A DNA stretch of 64,000 bases from Cupriavidus sp. (GTDB lineage: Bacteria > Pseudomonadota > Gammaproteobacteria > Burkholderiales > Burkholderiaceae): the NCBI GenBank assembly GCA_031180665.1, contig JAPSLP010000004.1:6303-70302 (forward strand). Reading direction: 5' to 3'. The position numbers and the translations under genes were made by a program. Below the pieces are notes generated by a model that saw nothing but the letters and a program-made list of their open reading frames with translations, did not search any database and was not told the DNA's origin. Shown piece after piece: positions 57,761 to 64,000 of the stretch. The number at the start of each line of letters is the position of its first letter. The stretch's first letter is position 1.

Positions 57761-57783
57761 CACAGGAAGAAGACCCCTTCCTC

Positions 57784-59583
57784 GTGGAGCCGCCGACCGT
57801 GTCCGCCTTCCCTTCGCTGCGCAATGTGTTGTTCCGGGCCTCGGGCCATCTGCTGGCGTTCGCCATCGTGGCCAGCCTGGCCGGTGGCGCAGCGTCGGTC
57901 GGATTGATCGCCACGATCAACCGCGCGTTGTCGACGCCGGCCGATCAGTTGACTGCGCTCGGGTTGCGCTTCGCGGCACTGGCGATGGCGGTGCTGCTGT
58001 GCCGTACTGCCGCGCTGATGCTCTTCGTGCGGCTGAACCAGACGGTGCTTGCCAGCCTGCGCGAGCATATCGCCGGTCGGCTGCTGGCCTCGCCCTATGC
58101 CGAGCTCGAACGGGTCGGTACCGGGCGGGGGCTAGCGCTGCTGGGCGAGGACACCAATCAGGTCGCGACGCTGCTGGTCGCGCTGCCGTTCGTGGTGATG
58201 AACGGCACGATCGTGCTCGGCTGCCTGGCCTATCTGGCCTATCTGTCGTGGCAGGTCTTCCTGTTCGCCTTGATTGCGGTGCTGACCGGTTCGATCTGCT
58301 ATCGGCTCAGCCGCAAGCGCTCGCAGCGCTATCTGCGCGACGCCGGCAGATGGCACGACGTGCTGATCGAACGCTTCGGCGCAATTTTCGCGGGCGCCAA
58401 GGAGCTGAAGCTGCATCGTCAGCGCCGCGAGGCATTCGCCAGCGGGCCGCTTGCCGAAGCGATCGATGCGGTCCGGGTCAATCGCACGCAGGGGCTGTCG
58501 CTGCTGTATCTGTCGCTGACGATCGGCAGCACGCTGTTCTTCGCCGTGATTGGCATCATCCTGTTCGTGGTACAGCGCCCGCTCGGCGCGGATGCCGCCG
58601 TCGCGAGCGGCTATACGCTGGTGTTCCTCTACATGATGGCGCCGCTGGAGGGCCTGCTGAACAGCCTGCCGCAGTTCAACCTGGCGCGTATCGCCTATCA
58701 GCGCATCGCCGATACCACCGGCCCGCTGGCGGTGGAGCAGGCTCGGGCCGATGCGGTGGCCGATCGCCGGCCCTTCGGCGAGCTTGCCATGCGCGGCGTC
58801 ACGCACCGCTACTTCCGCGACGGCGAGGATGGCGCCTTTACGCTGGGGCCGATCGATCTGTCGCTGCGCGCCGGCGAGGTGGTGTTCCTGGTCGGCGGCA
58901 ATGGCAGCGGCAAGACCACGCTGGCCAAGCTGCTGGTCGGCCTGTATGCGCCCGAGCGGGGAAGCGTGCTGCTCAATGGCGAAACCATCGCCGATGCGCC
59001 CGGCCGCGAGCGCCACCGGCAGCAGTGCACCGCGGTGTTCTCCGACTTTCATCTGTTCGACAGTTTGCTGGGCGCGGCCTCCGAGGGCGAGGAAGGCGAT
59101 CTTCAAGGCCGGTACGCGGCGCTCGATGCGCGTGCCAACGAACTTCTGGCACGTCTGCAGTTGCAGCACAAGGTGACCGTGCGCGACGGCGCGTTTTCGA
59201 CGCGCGCGCTGTCGCAGGGCCAGCGCAAACGGCTGGCGCTGGTGGCCGCCTGCCTCGAGGACCGGCCGGTGATCGTGCTCGACGAATGGGCCGCCGATCA
59301 GGATCCATCCTTCAAGACCGTGTTCTATCGCGAGATCGTGCCGGCCCTGCGCGCGCAGGGCAAGGCGGTGCTGGTGATCTCGCACGACGATCGCTATTTC
59401 GATGCGGGCGACCGCATCGTGCTGCTCGAGCAGGGTCGCATACGCGAGCAGGGTACCGAACACCAGCGCGAACACCAGCGCGAATACCAGCGCGAATACC
59501 AGCGCGAACACCAGCGCGAACACCCACCGGCCGCAGAGCCGGCGGACGTGGCGATCGCCACCGGGCGGCAGCGCGCGGCATGA
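57784..59583 (+). CDS. PvdE/SyrD-type cyclic-peptide/siderophore export ABC transporter
   Basis: A 599-residue half-transporter with fused membrane and ATPase parts. Residues 1-330 hold about six helices (LLAFAIVASLAGGAASVGLI; TLFFAVIGIILFVVQRP). The NBD has Walker A LVGGNGSGKTTLAKLL (near 375), the signature ALSQGQRKRLALVAA and Walker B PVIVLDEWAADQDP, with the DEW variant seen in this family. PvdE-type proteins move siderophore or its acylated precursor to the periplasm. A GTG at 57784 is used since no ATG fits; AGGAAGAAG lies about 13 bases upstream. The last 40 residues carry a repetitive Glu-His/Tyr-Gln-Arg tail encoded by a 12-bp tandem repeat. Confidence 0.9.
   Translation: MEPPTVSAFPSLRNVLFRASGHLLAFAIVASLAGGAASVGLIATINRALSTPADQLTALGLRFAALAMAVLLCRTAALMLFVRLNQTVLASLREHIAGRLLASPYAELERVGTGRGLALLGEDTNQVATLLVALPFVVMNGTIVLGCLAYLAYLSWQVFLFALIAVLTGSICYRLSRKRSQRYLRDAGRWHDVLIERFGAIFAGAKELKLHRQRREAFASGPLAEAIDAVRVNRTQGLSLLYLSLTIGSTLFFAVIGIILFVVQRPLGADAAVASGYTLVFLYMMAPLEGLLNSLPQFNLARIAYQRIADTTGPLAVEQARADAVADRRPFGELAMRGVTHRYFRDGEDGAFTLGPIDLSLRAGEVVFLVGGNGSGKTTLAKLLVGLYAPERGSVLLNGETIADAPGRERHRQQCTAVFSDFHLFDSLLGAASEGEEGDLQGRYAALDARANELLARLQLQHKVTVRDGAFSTRALSQGQRKRLALVAACLEDRPVIVLDEWAADQDPSFKTVFYREIVPALRAQGKAVLVISHDDRYFDAGDRIVLLEQGRIREQGTEHQREHQREYQREYQREHQREHPPAAEPADVAIATGRQRAA
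59458..59523. repeat. 12-bp tandem repeat encoding the exporter C-terminal tail
   Basis: About five and a half copies of a 12-bp unit (GAACACCAGCGC and GAATACCAGCGC) encode Glu-(His/Tyr)-Gln-Arg repeats after the NBD. The unit keeps the frame, so length changes would alter only the charged tail. Confidence 0.9.
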
Positions 59584-59691
59584 AACACCGGGCCGTTGCG
59601 CCGGTGCCGAAGCAGCGACTCCGCTACAATCGCGTCACACGACGCCGGTGCATGACATCGGCGCACAAGAACGCATCAAGGGGAGCTGTAC

Positions 59692-59955
59692 GTGGTCCAG
59701 AACCGATCGCCGGGCAACGACATCGCCTGGCAACAAGCGCTCGATTGGGTGATGCTGATGCGGGACGGCATGCTCGACGCGAGCGCCGAACAACGCCTGC
59801 TCGACTGGCTCGACCAGTCGCCCGATCATATCGAGTCGTTCCGCCAGGCCTGCGCCGTGTGGCAGGCCACCGGTGCGGTGACCCCCTCGATCCAGGCCGC
59901 GCTCGAGGCGCGCATGCCGCGTACGACGGGACCGCGCCCGTCACGTCCCGGCTGA
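59692..59955 (+). CDS. FecR N-terminal-domain-only small protein (DUF4880-like), possible soluble sigma regulator
   Basis: An 87-residue protein matching only the cytoplasmic N-terminal domain of FecR-type sigma regulators: ALDWVMLMRDGMLDASAEQR, then LLDWLDQSPDHIESFRQACA and VWQATG. Normal FecR proteins have about 320 residues with a membrane helix and periplasmic domain, all absent here, and the 192 bases after the stop hold no remnant. The GTG start has a strong AAGGGGAG site. A possible TACAAT -10 lies at 59625. It sits between the exporter and the ECF sigma gene, so it could bind that sigma factor. This is inference; it could also be a relic. Confidence 0.72.
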   Translation: MVQNRSPGNDIAWQQALDWVMLMRDGMLDASAEQRLLDWLDQSPDHIESFRQACAVWQATGAVTPSIQAALEARMPRTTGPRPSRPG

Positions 59956-60081
59956 AGGCGTTTGCTCTAGCGATGCTTCGCTCTCTCTCGCTTGCGGAGA
60001 GGGGAGAAGACCCGGGTGAGCGCCTTTCGTGTGGCCACAAACCTTTACACATTGCCTCTTCGAATCGCACGAACATATCGC

Positions 60082-60108
60082 TATAATTGCGAATGAGTCG
60101 CATTTGCG
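60082..60108 (+). promoter_or_regulatory. Promoter -10 with overlapping Fur-like site before the ECF sigma gene
   Basis: TATAAT at 60082-60087 is a perfect -10 box, with TTCGAA at 60059-60064 as a weak -35 at 17 bases. A Fur-like palindrome (GCGA-ATGAG-TCGC at 60089-60101, within TTGCGAATGAGTCGCATTTG) lies directly on the start point. Fur binding there would block transcription in high iron. Confidence 0.68.
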
Positions 60109-60147
60109 TTAGCATGTCCGTGGGTTTCTTCTGGGAGGGGGCACGAA

Positions 60148-60708
60148 ATGACCGAGCAACCGATCAACGAGGTCCGGACGCCTGTCGAGGCGCACCCGCC
60201 GCGCCATATGAATCAGGAATTGTTCGGTACCTTCCTCAGCTATCGCCGAGCCCTGATCGACGCCGCGGCCCGCATCCTGGGTTGTCGCGCCGGCGCCGAG
60301 GACGTGGTGCAGGACACGTTCCTGAAGCTGATGGACCAGCAGAGCGCCATCGTGGTCCGGCAACCCGTCGGTTACCTGTTCCAGACCGTGCGCAATCTGG
60401 CCATCGACCGGCACCGGCGCGCCGCGCTCGAACAACGGCATGCCGCCTGCGAGGACGATGGCCTGCTGGTGGCCAGCGATGCCTTGTCGCCTGAGTCGAT
60501 CACGCTGGGCCGCGAAGCGCTGGGCACGGTGGCCGGCGCGCTGGCCGAACTCCCAGAGCGTACCCAGAAAGCCTTTGAGATGTATCGGATTCGCGGGATG
60601 ACGCAGAAGGAGATCGCGGCCATCCTTGGCGTGTCCCCGACCCTGGTCAATTTCATGATTCGCGATGCGATGACCCATTGCCGCGACGCGTTGTTTGCCC
60701 TGCCGTAG
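60148..60708 (+). CDS. PvdS/OrbS-type ECF sigma factor for siderophore genes
   Basis: A 186-residue iron-starvation ECF sigma factor. Region 2 includes ILGCRAGAEDVVQDTFLKLM and VGYLFQTVRNLAIDRHRR. Region 4 has LAELPERTQKAFEMYRIRGM and the DNA-binding stretch QKEIAAILGVSPTLVNFMIR, almost the PvdS wording. It should recognise the TAAAT-N16/17-CGT promoters found before the mbtH, monooxygenase, acyltransferase, FhuF-like and NRPS genes. GGGAGGGGG precedes the ATG. A Fur-like site overlaps its promoter. The 87-residue FecR-N-like gene lies directly upstream. Confidence 0.93.
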   Translation: MTEQPINEVRTPVEAHPPRHMNQELFGTFLSYRRALIDAAARILGCRAGAEDVVQDTFLKLMDQQSAIVVRQPVGYLFQTVRNLAIDRHRRAALEQRHAACEDDGLLVASDALSPESITLGREALGTVAGALAELPERTQKAFEMYRIRGMTQKEIAAILGVSPTLVNFMIRDAMTHCRDALFALP

Positions 60709-60750
60709 GTCCACGCGTAAGCCGCCCGTTTCGTCTCTTTCGTCTCCCTT

Positions 60751-60838
60751 GTCGTCGCCCCCGCGAAAGCGGGGAAGCAGCGTCTCGCACGTCGGCATGG
60801 AATGAAGCCGCTGGGTTCCCGCGTGCGCGGGAGCGACA
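60751..60838. repeat. REP-like hairpin pair
   Basis: Two facing hairpins (GTCGCCCCCGCGAAAGCGGGG-like and GTTCCCGCGTGCGCGGGAGCGAC) with CAGCGTCT...AAGCCGCTGGG between them follow the sigma gene. Confidence 0.85.
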
Positions 60839-60946
60839 TCGCAGCAGCTCATCGTGCCGCATACCCCGGAATGCAATTTGCGTCCTGCCGTGACATTGCG
60901 GTCCGGTGGGTCGGACCGCGTCAACCCAGTCTTGCGGAGTTGCGCG

Positions 60947-62095
60947 ATGAAAGCTGTCGTATTCCACGGAGTCGGCGATATACGCCTGGACGATGTGTCC
61001 GATCCGGTGCTGCAAGCGCCGACCGACGCATTGATCGAATTGACCGCCAGCGCCATATGCGGCACCGACCTGCATATGGTCCGCGGCACGATGCCCGGCA
61101 TGCGGCCGGGCACCATCCTCGGCCACGAGGGTGTCGGCCTGGTGACCGAAGTCGGACAGGACGTCAACAATCTACGGCCCGGCGATCGGGTCGTGATTCC
61201 TTCCACGATCGCCTGCGGCTATTGCAGTTACTGCCGCAGCGGCTATCACGCACAGTGCGATAACGCCAACCCGAACGGCATGCGCGCGGGCACGGCCTTC
61301 TTCGGCGGACCGCAGAACTCCGGTCCTTTCCATGGCCTGCAGGCCGAGTACGCGCGCATTCCCTTTGCCAATATCGGTGCGATCAAGCTGCCTGACGAGA
61401 TCAGCGACGACCAGGCCATTTTGATGTCGGACATCTTTCCGACCGGCTATTTCGGCGCGCAGCTCGCGGAGATCCGGCGCGGCGATACGGTGGTGGTGTT
61501 CGGCTGCGGCCCGGTCGGACAGTTCGCCATCGTATCGGCGCATCTGCTCGGGGCGTCGCGCATTCTCGCCGTCGACCATGTGCCTTCGCGGCTCGAGGCA
61601 GCGCAGGCGCAGGGCGCCGAGGCGATCGACTTCAATCGGGAGGACCCGGTCCAGGCGATCCTGCGCCTGACCGGCGGCATCGGCGCCGACCGCGCCATCG
61701 ATGCGGTCGGTATCGATGCGCAGCGCCGCCATGCGGATGGAGATGGCTCCACCGGTCAGCCTTCGTTGTGGCAACCCGGGGATGGTCCGTCGGAGGTGCT
61801 GATGTGGTCGGTCGAGGCGCTTGCCAAGGCAGGCACGCTGGCGATCATCGGCGTCTATCCCGAGACGCACGAGACCTTTCCGATCGGCAAGGCGATGAAC
61901 AAGAACCTGACGCTGAAGATGGGCAACTGCAATCACCGCGCGATCCTGCCCGAGTTGGTGGACCTGGTGCGCGCCGGCGTGATCGATCCCGCCGAAGTGT
62001 TGACCCAGACCGAGCCGCTGACCGGTGCGCTGCAGGCGTACGAGGCGTTCGACCGGCGCCAGCCCGGCTGGATGAAGGTCAAGCTGGAGCCGTAA
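60947..62095 (+). CDS. Zinc-dependent alcohol dehydrogenase family protein
   Basis: A 382-residue medium-chain dehydrogenase. Catalytic zinc ligands are visible in ICGTDLHMVRG and GHEGVG (about 35-65). A structural-zinc cluster lies in IACGYCSYCRSGYHAQC (about 90-105). The NAD(P) motif VVVFGCGPVGQFAIVSAHLLGA minus its last residues lies near 180. The segment DAVGID followed by a linker resembles formaldehyde or glutathione-dependent type dehydrogenases. The start is the ATG beginning MKAVVFHG with GGAG upstream. It is separated from the siderophore genes by a REP element and is probably unrelated to them. Confidence 0.9.
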   Translation: MKAVVFHGVGDIRLDDVSDPVLQAPTDALIELTASAICGTDLHMVRGTMPGMRPGTILGHEGVGLVTEVGQDVNNLRPGDRVVIPSTIACGYCSYCRSGYHAQCDNANPNGMRAGTAFFGGPQNSGPFHGLQAEYARIPFANIGAIKLPDEISDDQAILMSDIFPTGYFGAQLAEIRRGDTVVVFGCGPVGQFAIVSAHLLGASRILAVDHVPSRLEAAQAQGAEAIDFNREDPVQAILRLTGGIGADRAIDAVGIDAQRRHADGDGSTGQPSLWQPGDGPSEVLMWSVEALAKAGTLAIIGVYPETHETFPIGKAMNKNLTLKMGNCNHRAILPELVDLVRAGVIDPAEVLTQTEPLTGALQAYEAFDRRQPGWMKVKLEP

Positions 62096-62135
62096 GGAAC
62101 GGCGGCGATCGCTCGGGGGAGCGATGAGCGCGGAC

Positions 62136-62169
62136 AAAAAAAGCCGGCACGCAAGGTCGTTGCGTGCCG
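62136..62169 (-). terminator. Rho-independent terminator of the small secreted protein gene
   Basis: A perfect 10-bp stem (CGGCACGCAA pairing with TTGCGTGCCG) has a 5-base loop and is followed on the minus strand, after two bases, by seven T. It lies about 40 bases past the stop of the gene at 62208 and faces the 3' end of the dehydrogenase, which it may also serve. Confidence 0.9.
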
Positions 62170-62207
62170 ACTTGCCGGGCCAGCCATGCGCCCGGTGAGC
62201 GCCAGGC

Positions 62208-62585
62208 TTACTGCTTGGGCGCGGGGCTGGGGGAATCGCCCTTCGGCGCCGACGGCGAGTCCGGCGTTACCGCGTCGGGCATGCCTTGCTGGCGCGGCTT
62301 CTTGCTGCGATGCGTGGTGCCGCTCTTCTTCTTGTCGCGGGTCTCGCTGCCGGTCATGGTCGAACCGGTCGAGCTGGTCGACCCGCTTTGCATCGTGGTA
62401 TCGCTGCCGCTCGTGCTGCCGCCAGTGGCCGACGGCGTCGTGCTGCGGCTCGCGGGCGGATTGCCTTCGGTCGGGGGCGCGCTGGGGTTCGGCGCGTTGT
62501 TGCTCGGGGGCGCCTGCTGGGCGACCGCGGGCAGGCTCAGCGCTGCGCACAGCGCAAGCGCGGTAGTGGTGACGATTCGCTTCAT
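62208..62585 (-). CDS. Small secreted low-complexity protein of unknown function
   Basis: A 125-residue protein with a clear Sec signal (MKRIVTTTALALCAALSLPA then VAQQ). The mature part is rich in Ser, Thr, Pro, Gly and Asn with a basic stretch (RDKKKSG, HRSKKPR) and no recognisable domain. It is probably exported and disordered. GGAG precedes the ATG, and a strong terminator follows. I do not recognise a function. Confidence 0.7.
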   Translation of the reverse strand: MKRIVTTTALALCAALSLPAVAQQAPPSNNAPNPSAPPTEGNPPASRSTTPSATGGSTSGSDTTMQSGSTSSTGSTMTGSETRDKKKSGTTHRSKKPRQQGMPDAVTPDSPSAPKGDSPSPAPKQ

Positions 62586-62916
62586 CGTTGGCTCCATCCA
62601 TTGAACGTGAGAACGGGCAGGCCCGTCCGGACAGACACCGGCTGGTGGCACACGATGCCCGTTACCTAACGATACGTGCCGCGCCATGCCCGCTCAGGAA
62701 GACGATGCCTGAATTGACTGTAGGAATTGGACGACGCCTCCCAGCCCCGTACTGCAATCCTTACGAGCCGATGTAGAAATTCCGAGGTGGCAACGAGGCG
62801 TCTGCGCACGCAGGCCGCCTCGCATGCCTCGCGCCATACACCGCGCTTGCTCAGGCTGTCTCGGCACGGAAGTTGCGCAGCGGCCCTTGTCACTGATCTG
62901 GCCGATGGAGGTCATC
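62586..62916. other. Divergent intergenic region
   Basis: This 331-bp region separates two divergent genes encoding exported proteins and should hold both promoters. I cannot assign boxes and see no convincing gene or repeat in it. Confidence 0.5.
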
Positions 62917-63456
62917 TTGAAAACGATGCAATGGATTCGTCCCGCGCTGCTGGTTGCCGCCGCGGCTTCGATGAACCTGGCGTTTGCCGAGGTCGGCAAG
63001 ACCGACACGAACTTCATGAAGAAGGCGGCCGAGAGCGGCATGCTGGAAATCGAGGCCAGCACGTTGGCCGAAAGCAAGGCGTCGAGCGAGACGGTGAAGT
63101 CTTTTGCCTCGCAGATGCTCAAGGACCACAAGGCCGCTGACAGCGAGCTGAAGGCGCTGGCCTCCAGCAAGGGCGTCGAGTTGCCCACCGAGTTGCCATC
63201 GGCGGACAAGAAGCGGCTGGAGGCGCTGGGCGCGCTCGAGGGTGCCACCTTCGACCGCGAATATGCGAAGGAGGTTGGCGTCAAGGCGCACAACAAGGCG
63301 GTGTCGCTGTTCCGCGAGGCCTCGACCAAGGCGCGCGACCCCGAAATCAAGGCCTTTGCCGGCAAGACGCTGCCGACGTTGCAACATCATCTGGAGATGG
63401 CCAACAAGATGGCCAACGAGGTGGGAAAGTCGCCGGCCAAGTCGGCTCGCCGCTGA
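62917..63456 (+). CDS. DUF4142 (ferritin-like fold) exported protein
   Basis: A protein of about 179 residues with a signal peptide (WIRPALLVAAAASMNLAFAE) and a helical DUF4142 domain: TDTNFMKKAAESGMLEIEAS, FASQMLKDHKAADSELKALA, FDREYAKEVGVKAHNKAVSL and LPTLQHHLEMANKM. Its function in bacteria is not established. A TTG at 62917 is chosen for the GGAGG site about six bases upstream; ATGs at 62905 and 62926 are alternatives. A 15-bp repeat array and another small exported-protein gene follow. Confidence 0.8.
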   Translation: MKTMQWIRPALLVAAAASMNLAFAEVGKTDTNFMKKAAESGMLEIEASTLAESKASSETVKSFASQMLKDHKAADSELKALASSKGVELPTELPSADKKRLEALGALEGATFDREYAKEVGVKAHNKAVSLFREASTKARDPEIKAFAGKTLPTLQHHLEMANKMANEVGKSPAKSARR

Positions 63457-63460
63457 ATCC

Positions 63461-63532
63461 CACGAGCCGCAATATCGCGAGCCACAGTAGCGCGAGCCAC
63501 AGTATCGCGAGCCACAGTATCGCGAAGCACAA
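63461..63532. repeat. 15-bp tandem repeat between two small exported-protein genes
   Basis: About four and a half copies of TATCGCGAGCCACAG with point changes, starting five bases after the DUF4142 stop. There are no spacers, so it is not a CRISPR array. Confidence 0.88.
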
Positions 63533-63575
63533 CGCGCCGACAGCGCCCGCCGCCTCGACCACGCAGGAGACAGAG

Positions 63576-63911
63576 ATGAAACGTTTCGCCACCTTCGCCA
63601 TGCTGGCGCTGATATCCGGCGCCGTGATGTCGCAACCGACCGCCACGCCCGCCACCGGAACGCCTCCGGGCGGCGACAAGGCACCCGGTACGGCCGCGTC
63701 GGACGTCGCACCGACCCGTCCGGTGCAAGGGCCCAGCGGCGGCTCCGCCTCCGACCATGGCGCGCATGGCGGCACGCGCCAGCACGATGCGACCAAGGGC
63801 TCCGGCACGAGCAAGCGGGGCGAGGCAAGCAAATCGAATCGCGGCAACAGCCGCAGCGCCTCGGCAGCGGAGAGCTATGGCTATTCCGCGTCCCCGGCGC
63901 AGGCGCGCTAG
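63576..63911 (+). CDS. Small exported protein of unknown function
   Basis: A 111-residue protein with a signal-like N terminus (MKRFATFAMLALISGAVMSQ) and a Gly/Ser/Ala/Thr-rich, probably disordered remainder with no known domain. AGGAGA lies just ahead of the ATG. A hairpin with a T-rich tail follows. It resembles the secreted protein at 62208 in composition but not clearly in sequence. Confidence 0.65.
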   Translation: MKRFATFAMLALISGAVMSQPTATPATGTPPGGDKAPGTAASDVAPTRPVQGPSGGSASDHGAHGGTRQHDATKGSGTSKRGEASKSNRGNSRSASAAESYGYSASPAQAR

Positions 63912-63963
63912 CGGCCCGCTGGCGCGAGCCATTCCTGCATCGTTCCCTTTTCTTTGTCAGAGC

Positions 63964-63994
63964 GCGGCGCCCCATGCGGGCGCCGCTTCTTTTC
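63964..63994 (+). terminator. Rho-independent terminator
   Basis: A 9-bp perfect stem (GCGGCGCCC with GGGCGCCGC) has a 5-base loop and is followed by TTCTTTTC, about 50 bases after the preceding stop. Confidence 0.8.
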
Positions 63995-64000
63995 ACGCGA

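Noticed and set aside
63461-63532. Repeat arrays considered as CRISPR
   Set aside because: Units are directly abutting without spacers and no cas genes are present; the same holds for 1457-1582 and 15626-15672.

Overview
The window is about 64 kb of GC-rich DNA with tightly packed genes. Many starts overlap the previous stop as ATGA. Gene content points to a beta-proteobacterium of the Burkholderiales: a PvdS/OrbS-type ECF sigma factor, an acylated NRPS siderophore locus of the kind known from Cupriavidus and Variovorax, and REP-like hairpins built on GTCGTCCCCGCG. The genus cannot be fixed from the sequence alone.

Left part (about 1-17.8 kb): a catabolic or transport neighbourhood. It holds a tandem-domain TetR regulator, a five-gene peptide/nickel-type ABC importer (two permeases, binding protein, two ATPases; minus strand), two acyl-CoA dehydrogenases (minus strand), and a plus-strand run of two alpha/beta-hydrolases, an MFS transporter, an acyl-CoA ligase and a FadB-like bifunctional enzyme. 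It looks like import and beta-oxidation-like breakdown of an unidentified acyl substrate.

Main part (about 17.9-60.7 kb): a complete siderophore locus. A minus-strand operon encodes an MbtH protein, a type II thioesterase, a phosphopantetheinyl transferase and a SyrP/TauD-like beta-hydroxylase. Opposite it lies an ornithine N5-monooxygenase. Next come an IucB-like acyltransferase, a PepSY membrane protein with a small membrane partner, and four NRPS genes (25-54 kb, minus strand). After these lie a FhuF-like reductase, a TonB-dependent receptor, a PvdE-type exporter, an 87-residue FecR-N-terminus-only protein and the ECF sigma factor. The NRPS line reads FAAL-ACP / C-A-PCP-E / C-A-PCP // C-A-PCP-E / C-A-PCP // C-A-PCP-E // C-A-PCP / C-A-PCP-TE, which is seven residues. 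Four A domains carry an aspartate-type pocket (D-L-T-K-I/L-G-H-V-G-K). Three carry D-G-E-G-S-G-G-V-T-K, interpreted as (hydroxy)ornithine-like. The predicted product is an acyl-heptapeptide with hydroxamate and beta-hydroxyaspartate ligands.

Regulation can be read directly. Five promoters in the locus carry TAAAT-N16/17-CGT, the PvdS-type recognition pattern, and a sixth is a one-base variant. Fur-like palindromes lie before the ECF sigma gene, the TonB receptor and the PepSY gene. The inferred cascade is iron to Fur to ECF sigma to biosynthesis.

Right edge (60.7-64 kb): a zinc alcohol dehydrogenase, a secreted low-complexity protein with a clear terminator, a DUF4142 protein and a small exported protein. 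Short tandem repeats (7, 11, 12, 13 and 15 bp) and REP-like hairpins are scattered through intergenic regions and two gene ends. Long near-identical blocks occur inside the NRPS genes.
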